From Enterococcus ureasiticus (GTDB lineage: Bacteria; Bacillota; Bacilli; Lactobacillales; Enterococcaceae), in the NCBI RefSeq assembly GCF_001730285.1, contig NZ_MIJZ01000001.1, forward strand, positions 620,001 to 684,000: a DNA stretch of 64,000 bases. Direction: 5' to 3'. The notes under the pieces were generated by a model that ran no database searches, had not been told where the DNA came from, and saw only the letters and a list, made by a program, of their open reading frames with translations. The position numbers and the translations under genes are program-made. Positions 8,246-17,479 of this stretch are shown piece by piece; the first letter of the stretch is position 1; every line of letters starts with the position of its first letter.

Positions 8246-9724
8246 TCATTTTCTGACTTTTTTTAATAATTTTTCAATTTGAAAAAAAACTTCTTCTGAA
8301 AAATTCGGTTCAACGAGCAAGACTGGCTGGGTGTATTTTTGATTTAAAGCTTGGTAGACAACGGTTGTCAAAACAATGTCAGCATATGAAATGGCTTTTG
8401 AAGTTCTAGCATAGACCACAACTAAATTAAACTTGTTTCTGAAAAAATCGTTGATCCTTTGTCCTAGCTCTGTTTCTTTTTCAAGCGATAAATCAGTCAT
8501 CAAACAGATAAATATTCTTTTTTCACTATATACTGGTGAAATCAGTGAACTTAAAATCATAAAATAACGATAACATAATGCATCAATTGGTATCCGTTGA
8601 TAAATTGAGTTTTCTTTGATCAATTCACATAACCCCACATTGAGTTTCTCCATGAAATCTGGATAATTTTCTTGAAGGATTACTTCTGATTGATTTTTTT
8701 CGAATAAAAAACCTGAAACCAACTCATAATATAAATGGAAACCTAAAAAAGCTACAACACTTGCTTTTGAATGATCAAATCTGGTATCCCAAAAAGCTTG
8801 CTTCAATTTATTTGTAGCAACTAATGTATTTGAAAAGGATGTTGTCTTCTTTAGATAATGCTCTTCAATGATATATGCTTGTATACTTGAACCAAAGTAT
8901 GGTAAAAAATGGGCCTGAATAATTAAATAGAGATAGCATAATTCTTCAAAATCCCAGTTTATAGTATCTTCATCGATCTTCATAGCTTTTACAAATTTAG
9001 AAAAAATTGAACTGTTTTCAATATATTGCTTCCACTCCTCTTTTATCCAAACCTTTTTTCCTTTTTGATAACGCCAAGCTGCGATTTGGATGATTCGAAA
9101 AAGTGATTCCTTCTGTAAATCGTTGATTTGCATCTTAAAAAAATGAACGAGCTGATTCATTAACTGCTGGCAATTTGTTTTTTTTAGTAGTAAAAATTTA
9201 GTTTCTGTCCCTTGATAAACAAACCAGTAGAAATGTAAAATAAATGCTCGTATTTGCTCCTCCTCCCCCACAAGTCTATAGGTACCGCGTTTTAAATAGA
9301 TATCATATTTTTTTAGCCATTCGTTGATTTTTTTCACCCGTCTTCTCATACTTGATTCACTGATCAACAAATTTTCAGCTAGCTGTTTCGCTTGAGTATC
9401 TTCCTCCTCAATAATCGCTTTTAAAAAAGTAATCTCTGGTAAATCGCTTAAATACTGAACTAAAAAAAATTCCACATATATTTCATTGTCCCTTCTTAAA
9501 TAGAAATGATTCTTTGATCGACTGCAAATCGCTAAATGCTCATCCAACTGATAACGTTTAAATAGCTTATTTAATTTTTTCATAGATCTAACTATTGTTT
9601 TTGCATTGATTCCTAATTCATTTGAAAGGCTCTCTAATGAACCGCTATTGTCAGTTGACTTTAATAAATTAAAAAGCCTAAGTAATTTGCTTGATTCAAA
9701 ATCAAGAATCTCTTTATATTCCAT
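8246..9724 (-). CDS. Mga-family transcriptional regulator
   Basis: A 492-residue protein with the layout of Mga/AtxA regulators: two N-terminal helix-turn-helix units (about residues 15-60 and 105-145), a central PRD-like helical region and a C-terminal part resembling the PTS EIIB fold (IFICLMTDLS, SYADIVLTTVVYQ). Regulators of this type control surface and virulence-related genes in streptococci and enterococci in response to sugar-PTS phosphorylation. The start at 9724 has GGAGG six bases upstream. A second regulator of the same type lies at 55682-57190. The target here is not evident; no surface protein is adjacent. Confidence 0.8.
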   Translation of the reverse strand: MEYKEILDFESSKLLRLFNLLKSTDNSGSLESLSNELGINAKTIVRSMKKLNKLFKRYQLDEHLAICSRSKNHFYLRRDNEIYVEFFLVQYLSDLPEITFLKAIIEEEDTQAKQLAENLLISESSMRRRVKKINEWLKKYDIYLKRGTYRLVGEEEQIRAFILHFYWFVYQGTETKFLLLKKTNCQQLMNQLVHFFKMQINDLQKESLFRIIQIAAWRYQKGKKVWIKEEWKQYIENSSIFSKFVKAMKIDEDTINWDFEELCYLYLIIQAHFLPYFGSSIQAYIIEEHYLKKTTSFSNTLVATNKLKQAFWDTRFDHSKASVVAFLGFHLYYELVSGFLFEKNQSEVILQENYPDFMEKLNVGLCELIKENSIYQRIPIDALCYRYFMILSSLISPVYSEKRIFICLMTDLSLEKETELGQRINDFFRNKFNLVVVYARTSKAISYADIVLTTVVYQALNQKYTQPVLLVEPNFSEEVFFQIEKLLKKVRK

Positions 9725-9772
9725 CTCAAACCTCCACACTAAAAATAAACACTCATTCTATCAATCGTATTC

Positions 9773-9825
9773 AAAAAAAGTAATGAATAATGCATATAAA
9801 ATATACGCATTATTCATTACTTTTC
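9773..9825. terminator. Bidirectional terminator after copB
   Basis: A perfect 14-bp stem (9780-9793 with 9807-9820, GTAATGAATAATGC) has T-rich tracts on both strands. On the minus strand it is directly downstream of copB and upstream of the Mga regulator, separating the two. Confidence 0.8.
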
Positions 9826-9831
9826 ATTTTT

Positions 9832-11904
9832 TTAATTGTGGATACCTAATGTCATAGCATTCGCAGCAACAATTACGGTGCTTAGAGACATCAAAATTGC
9901 TCCAACGGCCGGGTTCAATAAGATTCCCCACGGGGCTAGAATCCCGGCTGCGAGTGGGATTGCAATAATATTATAGCCAGCTCCCCACCAAAGATTTTGA
10001 ATCATTTTACGTCTTGTTTGCTTAGCTAAATCCAAAAAACGAAGAATATCTTTTGGGTCACTATCAGTCAAAACTACATCAGCTGAATCAATTGCAACAT
10101 CTGTCCCAGCTCCTATAGCAACACCGATTGTCGCTCTAACTAAACTTGGCGCATCATTGATCCCATCACCAACCATCATGACTTTTTTCCCTTCACTAAC
10201 ATAGGTTTGAATGATTTTCTCTTTATCTTCTGGCAATAACTCTCCATGAAATTCATCAATTCCTAAGTAATGGGCAACTGACTCGGCAGCTACTTTATTA
10301 TCACCTGTCAACATCACAGGAATGATTTCTTGCGCTTTTAAATCAGCGATGAATTCTTTTGCTTCTGGTTTTACTACATCTCCCAGTGCAATCATCGCTA
10401 CTAATTGCTCATCGATAATTAAGTAGCTTAACGTATTTCCCTGTTCTTGGTAGCTCTGTTTCAATGAAAGATCAAAAGAAATTTTCAAGCGATCTACTTC
10501 TTTTTCATTAACAATTTTAGTTGCGTGTCCATTCACATTACCGATTAGTCCTATGCCAGAAATATTTTGGAGATTTTCTGCTTTGTAAGGAGAAATAGCT
10601 TTTTCTTTTAGATAATTCATGATACCGATTGCTAAAGGGTGATTGGCATTGTTTTCTAAAGCACCGATCACTTTTAAAGCTTCTTTTTGCGTGATTTTAT
10701 CAGTGAACATTTCAATTCCTGTTACTGTGAATTTACCTTGGGTCAAAGTACCCGTTTTATCTAACATAACATACTGCATATCGTTCGCTTGTTCCAGAGC
10801 ATTTCGATTTTTTAATAACAAACCATGTTTTGCTGCAATTGAAGTAGAACGGGCCACAACTAAAGGAATTGCTAAACCTAATGCATGAGGACAGGCAATA
10901 ATAAAAACTGTTACCATTCGTTCAAATGCAATGCTTAAATCTTTATCGATAATCAGCCAGACGATAAATGCTAATAGACCTGTTCCAAGTGCTATATAGA
11001 ATAACCATTTAGCAACTCGATCTGACAGAGATTCTAATTTTGATTTTTCAGTCTGAGCCTTTTTGACCATATCCATCACTTTTGAAAGGTAGCCTGTCTC
11101 ACCTGTACCCGTTACGCTTATTTCGATGGTTCCGCTACCGTTGACAGAGCCTCCAATTACTTTATCTTTTTCATTTTTTGTGACTGTTTTTGATTCACCT
11201 GTGACCATCGATTCATCAACTGAAGTATTCCCTTTAATGATTATGCCGTCTGCAGGTATTTTATCTCCTGACCGAACGACCAAGTGATCATTTTCTTTGA
11301 CCTCCTGCAAAGATACTTCTTCTTCACTACCGTCTTTATTCAATCGCTTGACTTTATCTGGCAAAAGTTCAGCCATTTTCTGTAAAGCATCACTAGCATT
11401 TGAAATAGCATTCATTTCGATCCAATGTCCTAGTAGCATGATAACGATCAAGGTTGCTAGTTCCCAGAAAAAATCCATCACATGATTGTGCGGCATCAAT
11501 TTATTCATAACAAATGCATAAATGCTATAAAAATAAGAGACTGAAATTCCCATGGCAATCAGCGTCATCATCGCTGGACTTTTTTGTTTCAGCTCCATTT
11601 TGGCTCCACTCAAAAATGGTTCTCCACCATAAAAAAATAAAATAGAAGCCAGAATCAGGACCAACCAATCCGAGCCTGGAAAAGTAAATTGAAAAGGTAA
11701 ATCAACACCCATCATTGGTGAAAGAAAAATAATTGGGATTGCAAGAACCAGTGAAAGCCAAAATTTTTGTTTAAAATTTCCCATATGCATGGAATGATCC
11801 ATACCAGACATCTGGTCATGATTATGAGGCGTCATTGAGCTATGATCCATATTTTCTATTTTATGAGGGTGTTCATCTGCATGTTTTTCTTCATTGCCAT
11901 TCAT
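9832..11904 (-). CDS. copB: Copper-translocating P-type ATPase, CopB type
   Basis: A 690-residue P1B-type ATPase of the inner membrane. The N-terminus is a His/Met-rich metal-binding tail (HNHDQMSGMDHSMHM) instead of a CxxC domain, and the membrane motif is CPH (residues 338-340). Both are hallmarks of the CopB subgroup (P1B-3), which exports copper or silver. The phosphorylated Asp is in DKTGT (382-386); TGES and GDGINDAP complete the ATPase core. Unlike the Enterococcus hirae copYZAB operon, no copY, copZ or copA is adjacent, and I see no TACAnnTGTA cop box upstream. Regulation is therefore unknown. Confidence 0.93.
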   Translation of the reverse strand: MNGNEEKHADEHPHKIENMDHSSMTPHNHDQMSGMDHSMHMGNFKQKFWLSLVLAIPIIFLSPMMGVDLPFQFTFPGSDWLVLILASILFFYGGEPFLSGAKMELKQKSPAMMTLIAMGISVSYFYSIYAFVMNKLMPHNHVMDFFWELATLIVIMLLGHWIEMNAISNASDALQKMAELLPDKVKRLNKDGSEEEVSLQEVKENDHLVVRSGDKIPADGIIIKGNTSVDESMVTGESKTVTKNEKDKVIGGSVNGSGTIEISVTGTGETGYLSKVMDMVKKAQTEKSKLESLSDRVAKWLFYIALGTGLLAFIVWLIIDKDLSIAFERMVTVFIIACPHALGLAIPLVVARSTSIAAKHGLLLKNRNALEQANDMQYVMLDKTGTLTQGKFTVTGIEMFTDKITQKEALKVIGALENNANHPLAIGIMNYLKEKAISPYKAENLQNISGIGLIGNVNGHATKIVNEKEVDRLKISFDLSLKQSYQEQGNTLSYLIIDEQLVAMIALGDVVKPEAKEFIADLKAQEIIPVMLTGDNKVAAESVAHYLGIDEFHGELLPEDKEKIIQTYVSEGKKVMMVGDGINDAPSLVRATIGVAIGAGTDVAIDSADVVLTDSDPKDILRFLDLAKQTRRKMIQNLWWGAGYNIIAIPLAAGILAPWGILLNPAVGAILMSLSTVIVAANAMTLGIHN

Positions 11905-12088
11905 TAAAAATCCTTCTTTCTCTGTTTAAGATTTGTTTGTATAGTAACCTCACTTTTGAACAATTCTTTGTGGAAAAAAGTAATATCCTCGTTTAAAGCA
12001 TAGCACAACAAATCTTTTGGGAAAAATAAAGTCTCTTAATTCATAGAAACATGATTTCTTTGCGTATATTAACTTTAAGACATTTAAT

Positions 12089-12652
12089 TTAATGCCAAGT
12101 ATAACTCTTTAGCAGCCAAAGCGCATAAGCTTTTTTCTCTTTGATCCTATTGCGTTTTCTATTGTATGAATCCTTGATATATCTATATACACTTTTCTTT
12201 GACTCCTGTTTTATTTCAATGTACATTTGTTTGATTGCTTTTCGATTCGCTTTGTATTTTTTCCGATTTCCTCCAGTAAATCCATAAAATATATCGATTC
12301 CTTCTGACTCTTTAGTGATCGGGGAATGTAGGAATAATTCATTTTGAGCTTTCTTTAATTTTTTTAGTAACGCTTCTGTTACTTGTTTATCAAAGTTTTG
12401 TTTTATGATTACCTTACATAGTCGTGTATATTCGATTTTAGCAACATGATTGTAAACTTGACTTGCGTAATCTAACCCTTTATATAAGATATTTGCACTA
12501 AAAGACATATTTACTAATAGCTTATACTGATGTACACAATGTTCCTCTATTTTTTGATTGTTATCTTGATGAGGAATTTCTTTGTTCAGTTTTTCTAAAA
12601 ATTGATATAAAAGATGATTTTTTTGCTCCTCAACTCTAGTTATTTTTTTCAT
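12089..12652 (-). CDS. Hypothetical Lys-rich cytoplasmic protein
   Basis: A 187-residue protein with no membrane segment or signal peptide. It is predicted to be largely helical and becomes very basic at the C-terminus (KKYKANRKAIKQ, SYNRKRNRIKEKK), which could suit nucleic-acid binding, but I recognise no family. The start is well supported by AAAGGAGGA upstream of the ATG. It is followed closely by copB but a 184-bp gap separates them. The pronounced AT bias and lack of recognisable homology suggest an accessory gene. Confidence 0.6.
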   Translation of the reverse strand: MKKITRVEEQKNHLLYQFLEKLNKEIPHQDNNQKIEEHCVHQYKLLVNMSFSANILYKGLDYASQVYNHVAKIEYTRLCKVIIKQNFDKQVTEALLKKLKKAQNELFLHSPITKESEGIDIFYGFTGGNRKKYKANRKAIKQMYIEIKQESKKSVYRYIKDSYNRKRNRIKEKKAYALWLLKSYTWH

Positions 12653-13128
12653 TTACACTTATCCTCCTTTAAAATGAATGATTTTCGGCATTTTTATTTT
12701 GTGACTATATCAAAAAAATGTGTATTGTATCTAGTAGATATTTTTCAGATGTTAAATATATAAAATCGTACTCAAAATATCATGATCAACTAAATACAAG
12801 TACATTTAGATTGAAAAATGACGATTGAAAAATGACGAATAAATAAAACTAACAAATTGAATACATTTCGGTACAAAAACTATATCATGTTGCAAAGGAC
12901 ATTACAAGAACAAAATGAAAAAAAAACGGTACACCTCTTCTGGAAACAATGATATAGTAGAAGAAATAATCTTTAGCTCATTGTACTTTTTATTATCCAG
13001 TTTCATGAGCTAAACGCTAGGAAAAAAGATGAAATCCACCTGTGACCAAAAGCATCACAAGTGTATTTCCCTATTTTTCTACGGGTTTTGACGAGCCCAT
13101 TTTACTTTTAATTTAAGGAGGTATTATT
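12653..13128 (+). promoter_or_regulatory. Upstream region of the XRE regulator
   Basis: This 476-bp gap holds a perfect tandem 14-mer (GATTGAAAAATGAC at 12809-12822 and 12823-12836), a -10-like TATAGT at 12953-12958 with a weak -35, a 10-bp inverted repeat (12971-12980 with 13004-13013, TTTAGCTCAT) and a second hairpin near 13039-13065 (CACCTGTGA/TCACAAGTG). The hairpins would lie in the leader of the XRE gene. I see no ORF. Confidence 0.35.
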
Positions 13129-13947
13129 TTGGAAATAGATTTAAAAGAAGCAGGAAATAGAATCAAAGAAATTAGACGCCAGCATAAATATTCAATGGCC
13201 CTTTTTTCAAATCTGGTTGGAAATTCTAGTGCCAGTACAGTAAATAATTGGGAAAAGGGGAACAACCTGCCTAAACAAGATAGATTAGAAAAAATAGCTA
13301 TACTTGGTAATACAACAGCTGATTGGATTCGTTATGGAGAATTCACAGAGTATGTAAAAAAATTACTAACTGAAGCCAGTTTGCGGAAAAACCTTGCTGA
13401 TGATCAGCTTGAAGAATTAATTCATGTATTAAAAAAATATAAGATCACTTATTCTCAAGATTTAAAGATTCTAACTACAGCGAATGAATTGTTTCCAGAT
13501 TTATTTGAAACGAGGTATCAATTAGAACTTTCAGAACAAAAAACGTCATTGATTGCTGAAGATTTTACAACGTACAGGATTGAACAAAATGATCGTTATA
13601 GATCTGACTTTCTACCAATGATGGAGGAATTATTACATGATTCCAATCAAAAAGAAATCAATGCTTCTGTTTTATTTCTGGTATTCGACCTGTTAAAACG
13701 CACTGAAACAAGTAAAAATTTTCTATCAATCTCTCAAATTTTTACTATGCTAGCTGAAATTCTCACTAATGATATAGCCTATAAGAATAAACTCTCATCA
13801 AAAGTAGTTGATTATGCGGATTTAACGAAAACACGGAGTAAAGGGAAACCCTTATCTGAGAAAACTGTGAAGAAAAAATACGAACAAACTAAAAAAGATT
13901 TAGTCGATTTACTTGATAAATTTTATTCAGATTACAATGAAAAATAG
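13129..13947 (+). CDS. XRE-family transcriptional regulator, TTG start
   Basis: A 272-residue protein with an N-terminal XRE helix-turn-helix (about residues 8-66: IKEIRRQHKYSMALFSNLVGNS...VNNWEKGNNLPKQ) of the phage-repressor type. The remaining 200 residues are helical, match no family I know and probably form a dimerisation or sensing domain. Translation starts at TTG 13129 after AAGGAGG. A long, structured leader precedes the gene. The next gene (an M23 peptidase) has its own upstream region, so this regulator seems to be monocistronic. The target is unknown. Confidence 0.75.
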   Translation: MEIDLKEAGNRIKEIRRQHKYSMALFSNLVGNSSASTVNNWEKGNNLPKQDRLEKIAILGNTTADWIRYGEFTEYVKKLLTEASLRKNLADDQLEELIHVLKKYKITYSQDLKILTTANELFPDLFETRYQLELSEQKTSLIAEDFTTYRIEQNDRYRSDFLPMMEELLHDSNQKEINASVLFLVFDLLKRTETSKNFLSISQIFTMLAEILTNDIAYKNKLSSKVVDYADLTKTRSKGKPLSEKTVKKKYEQTKKDLVDLLDKFYSDYNEK

Positions 13948-14210
13948 CGTTTCTTCACTATTAGAATATTGTTCTAGGAACTGTTACAAATATTCTTTCT
14001 TATTAATAGTAAGTTTCATATATTACAATTAGATGATACCTTTGTTGCCAGATTTTAAATTTCACCATTTTCTATTAATCTTATTATTTAAGCATGACTA
14101 TTACTCATAGATTATGGTATACTTTATCTTGTGTTATTGAAGAGTAATAACAATGACTTTGTTAAAAAGGCATTCGTTTAAAATGATTAATATAAAGCGA
14201 GGAACATAAC

Positions 14211-15491
14211 TTGAGGAAAAAATTACTGGTTACAATTTCATTTATGTTATTAGTAAACACTGCACCGATGAGTGTATTAGCTGATGAAATCGATCAAAAA
14301 ATTGAAAATCAAACAAAGAAAATCGAAGATATCGTAAAAAATGAAAAAGATGCCAAAGATTACTTAGCTACTTTAGAAACTGAGATCACAACGATCGAAA
14401 CAGAATATAACGCAGTCCTCTCTGAAAAACAAAAACATGAAAAAGAAATGAACAAACTGAATACAGATATAACTAATTTAGAAACTAAAATAAAAAAAAG
14501 AAATGAACAGTTACGTGCTCAAGCGAGAACGACTCAAACAAATCACGAGCAAGAATCCATGCTGACTGTTTTGTTAAGTGCTGAATCGATTTCTGATGCA
14601 ATTACAAAAGCTATAGCTGTTAATACATTAGTAACTGCAAATAATGATATTTTGACTGCTCAAAAAGATGATAAAAAAGAGCTTGATACATTAAAAGTAT
14701 CATTAACAGAAACATTAAAAACACTCGAGAAAAAGACCGAAGAGCTTGAAGAAAAAGAAGCTACTTTAGCAGAAGCAAAACTTGAGCAGAATGTAAAAAT
14801 CAATGAGATTGCTGCAAGTCTTGCAAACGAAACTGCTGAAAAAGATAAATTTGTTAAACAAAAAGAAGAAGCTGTAAAAAGAAAAGAAGCCCAATTAAAG
14901 GCAATTGCCGAAGAAAAGAAAAAAGAAGCGCAAGCTAAAGCAACTGCTGAAAAACAGGCAAAACAAGCAGCACTTGCTCCTACTCAAACAACTGAAAAAG
15001 AAGAACCTGTAAGTGTACCTGATACAAATAATGATACTAGCAATAACGATGTCGCTGATGACAATCAACAAGCACCTACTCCACCAGTATCTTCTGGCGG
15101 TTGGTCTGCTCCAGTAGCAAATTTAACCATCACTAGTGGATTTGGTGGTCGTGAAGATCCTACTGGAATATCAGGAAGCTTCCATGATGGAATTGATTTT
15201 GGTGGAGCAAGTGGTACACCGATCATGGCTGCTGGATCAGGTGAAGTCGTTAGTGCTAATTACAGTGGTATGGCTGGAAATCATGTTGTGATTAAGCATA
15301 GTAATGGTTACTACTCATACTACTTACACATGAGTAGCTTAAGCGTTTCTGCTGGACAAAGTGTTAGCGCAGGGCAAAATTTAGGCGGCATGGGAACTAC
15401 TGGAAATTCTACTGGTGTTCATTTACATTTTAGTATTTCAACAGGATTATGGAGTGGATTTGTTAATCCCGCACCATTCCTTGGTTTATAA
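14211..15491 (+). CDS. Secreted M23 peptidoglycan peptidase with coiled coil
   Basis: A 426-residue secreted protein, TTG start at 14211. Signal peptide to about residue 24 (ALAD-like cleavage before EIDQK), then a long coiled coil (about 25-250) of the EnvC/PcsB kind, a Thr/Pro/Asn-rich linker (about 265-300) and a C-terminal LytM/M23 domain. Zinc ligands can be placed in HDGIDF and HLHF; the second part of the site is YYLHMSS. The active-site set looks complete, so it is likely an active endopeptidase on peptidoglycan cross-bridges or stem peptides, perhaps in cell separation. An extended -10 (TGGTATACT, 14115-14123) lies upstream and a strong terminator follows. Confidence 0.88.
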   Translation: MRKKLLVTISFMLLVNTAPMSVLADEIDQKIENQTKKIEDIVKNEKDAKDYLATLETEITTIETEYNAVLSEKQKHEKEMNKLNTDITNLETKIKKRNEQLRAQARTTQTNHEQESMLTVLLSAESISDAITKAIAVNTLVTANNDILTAQKDDKKELDTLKVSLTETLKTLEKKTEELEEKEATLAEAKLEQNVKINEIAASLANETAEKDKFVKQKEEAVKRKEAQLKAIAEEKKKEAQAKATAEKQAKQAALAPTQTTEKEEPVSVPDTNNDTSNNDVADDNQQAPTPPVSSGGWSAPVANLTITSGFGGREDPTGISGSFHDGIDFGGASGTPIMAAGSGEVVSANYSGMAGNHVVIKHSNGYYSYYLHMSSLSVSAGQSVSAGQNLGGMGTTGNSTGVHLHFSISTGLWSGFVNPAPFLGL

Positions 15492-15503
15492 TAATCAATC
15501 GAT

Positions 15504-15544
15504 GATAAGAAACCAGACTAGTTCTGGTTTCTTATCATTTTTTT
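15504..15544 (+). terminator. Terminator of the M23 peptidase gene
   Basis: A perfect 14-bp stem (15504-15517 with 15523-15536, GATAAGAAACCAGA) with a 5-base loop is followed by a T-run at 15538-15544. Confidence 0.9.
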
Positions 15545-15643
15545 ATTGGATGATAGGTTATTTTTTATCTTTTCATCGATTCGTTTAACCTCTGCTAACG
15601 AACGTGATATAATGAAGATAGATAAAGAAAGGTGCTGATTAAA

Positions 15644-16078
15644 ATGATCAATAACTACTCAAACATCTTAGTTGCTGTTGATGGATCAAAAAATGCTGAG
15701 TTAGCCCTACAGCATGGTGTTGCTATCGCAAAAGAAAAAGATGCTACTTTATATTTATTATCTGTTGTTGATGAAAATGCAATCAGTCATAGCTCTTATG
15801 CCTATTCAAAAGTGCTTGCTGAAGAAAAGGAAGCTATTGAAAAAGAACTGTTAAAAAATATTTATTATGCTACTGAACAAGGTTTAGATAATGTGGTACC
15901 TATTGTTGAAATTGGCAACCCTAAAGAAATGATTTCTTCGGTTGTCCCTACAAACCAAGCAATCGACTTGATTATTATCGGGGCTACGGGTAAAGGAATG
16001 ATTCAATCCAATCAACTTGGTACTACAACGAGTTATGTTGTACAGTATGCGCCTTGTAATGTCCTTGTCGTAAAATAA
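15644..16078 (+). CDS. Universal stress protein, UspA family
   Basis: A 144-residue single-domain Usp protein. NILVAVDGSKNAELAL at the N-terminus and the nucleotide-binding motif GATGKGMIQSNQLGTTTSYV near the C-terminus (Gx2Gx9GS/T type) indicate an ATP-binding member. Such proteins accumulate in stress and stationary phase. The frame opens with a GTG at 15632, but AAAGAAAGG is better placed for the ATG at 15644. A TATAAT at 15608-15613 with a TTTAAC-like -35 lies just upstream, so it has its own promoter. Confidence 0.88.
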   Translation: MINNYSNILVAVDGSKNAELALQHGVAIAKEKDATLYLLSVVDENAISHSSYAYSKVLAEEKEAIEKELLKNIYYATEQGLDNVVPIVEIGNPKEMISSVVPTNQAIDLIIIGATGKGMIQSNQLGTTTSYVVQYAPCNVLVVK

Positions 16079-16100
16079 TTACTTTGTTTTTGCATAGTTA

Positions 16101-16143
16101 AAGAGCGTACAGTCAGCGTTTAAATCGTTGACTGTACGCTCTT
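16101..16143. terminator. Bidirectional terminator, usp / methyltransferase
   Basis: A stem of 15 bp plus wobble extension (16101-16115 with 16129-16143, AAGAGCGTACAGTCA) lies between convergent genes. Confidence 0.85.
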
Positions 16144-16150
16144 TTCTATG

Positions 16151-16909
16151 TTAATTCATTACTTTCCCTATAACAATAAAGCGATGCTGCCTGTTATAGA
16201 TGAAGCCTTTATTCAATAATTCTTTTTGAATTTCAATCAACTGATTAAAATGAGTTTCTACAGTAAATTCAGGATATTCCCACGGAATTCTTTGTACATA
16301 ATAAATCAATCCTTCCATATCATAGAAGTATTGATATGGAAAATATTCTTTGGCAAACATAATATCGAAATTTTCTTCCACTAATTCTTTCTGTACTATT
16401 TCTAACGACCAATCCTTTATTTTTGGTTGAAGATTCGTACACAATTTTTCTGAAAGAATTTGCCCATTTTGATCACCAACTTGTTGTGTAATAAACACCC
16501 CACCTGGTTTTAATACCCTACGAACTTCTTTTGGATCATATGACGCATGACTATTTAAAACAATATCAAAAGAATCATTTGGAAACTCCAATTGATCCCT
16601 TTCGTCAACAAAAGCTATTGTTACACCTTTTGGCTGAAGTTGCTTTTGTAATAACTGATAATTTGGCAGCCAACCTTCTGTTACCGAAGTCTTAGAGTAC
16701 GGATGATTGAATGTCAGCAGTAATTCTCCTCCACCCGTTCCCATATCTAATAAATTCATTTCACTAGATAAATACTCACGAACAAGATTGGAATAACTCC
16801 AAGGTAAGCCTTCTTGTTCCCAGCGATTTTTCATGTATGAAAAATCCCAGCCTCTAAACTCTATTTGTTCAATAGTTTGCCAATACTTTTTTAACTCTAT
16901 TTTTCTCAT
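16151..16909 (-). CDS. SAM-dependent methyltransferase
   Basis: A 252-residue class I methyltransferase. Motif I is LLDMGTGGGELLLTF (about residues 53-67), followed by motif IV-like FDIVLNSHASYDPKEVRRVLKPGGVFITQQVG. The length and motifs fit small-molecule methyltransferases of the UbiE/COG2226 type. The substrate cannot be inferred. It is transcribed towards the usp terminator as a single-gene unit. Confidence 0.8.
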   Translation of the reverse strand: MRKIELKKYWQTIEQIEFRGWDFSYMKNRWEQEGLPWSYSNLVREYLSSEMNLLDMGTGGGELLLTFNHPYSKTSVTEGWLPNYQLLQKQLQPKGVTIAFVDERDQLEFPNDSFDIVLNSHASYDPKEVRRVLKPGGVFITQQVGDQNGQILSEKLCTNLQPKIKDWSLEIVQKELVEENFDIMFAKEYFPYQYFYDMEGLIYYVQRIPWEYPEFTVETHFNQLIEIQKELLNKGFIYNRQHRFIVIGKVMN

Positions 16910-17064
16910 AACTATCCTTCCTTACACTTTATTTTAGCGTTATTGTAAGTTAGATACAGTTATGCTTTGTTCTGATAGAAATGATTGTACTTGATACAGC
17001 CTCTATCAGCGCTATAACTGTATCAAGAAGTTACTTCGTAGCATCACTTTTCGTTTCATTTCAA

Positions 17065-17436
17065 TCAACTCCTATATTTTTTGATAAATTTTAATCCAAT
17101 ATTAACCCATAAAAACCCCATGATCACACAAAATAGTAATGCACATAATAGAAATACAGCACCACTATAAAATTTTTGGGATACTATATTCTCAGATAAA
17201 GGAATAACAAAAATAAATAATAAAATTGCAAATAAAACACCCGTAAGATAAATAAGCCCGGTTGAATAATAATAACTGGATGTTCCTGATAAATCTCTAT
17301 CTGTCGGCAATACATTTTTACCTTGACCATTAGAATATCGAGTTTGATTCGTATTCATTGCATCAAATGTGCTCTTGTTGATAGTCGATCGTTCAGAAAA
17401 TTTTCTTTGCTGTTCTCGTTCATTCATTTTTGTCAC
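17065..17436 (-). CDS. Small two-span membrane protein
   Basis: A 123-residue protein with a hydrophilic N-terminal half (NEREQQRKFSERSTIN) and two membrane segments (about residues 58-79 and 90-113). The start has GGAGTGA upstream. I do not recognise a family. It lies 44 bp after the GH125 gene in the same direction and could be a distal member of the mannoside operon, but no function follows from that. Confidence 0.6.
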   Translation of the reverse strand: MTKMNEREQQRKFSERSTINKSTFDAMNTNQTRYSNGQGKNVLPTDRDLSGTSSYYYSTGLIYLTGVLFAILLFIFVIPLSENIVSQKFYSGAVFLLCALLFCVIMGFLWVNIGLKFIKKYRS

Positions 17437-17479
17437 TCCATTTTTATTGACTGCTTACTTTCTTTTCTTCATTATACCA

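Noticed and set aside
8213-8246. Upstream extension of the aldo/keto reductase start
   Set aside because: The strong AGGAGG lies inside the extension and points to the GTG at 8185.
12809-12836. Tandem 14-mer as part of a CRISPR or iteron array
   Set aside because: Only two adjacent copies and no spacers or replication gene; recorded only as a small duplication.
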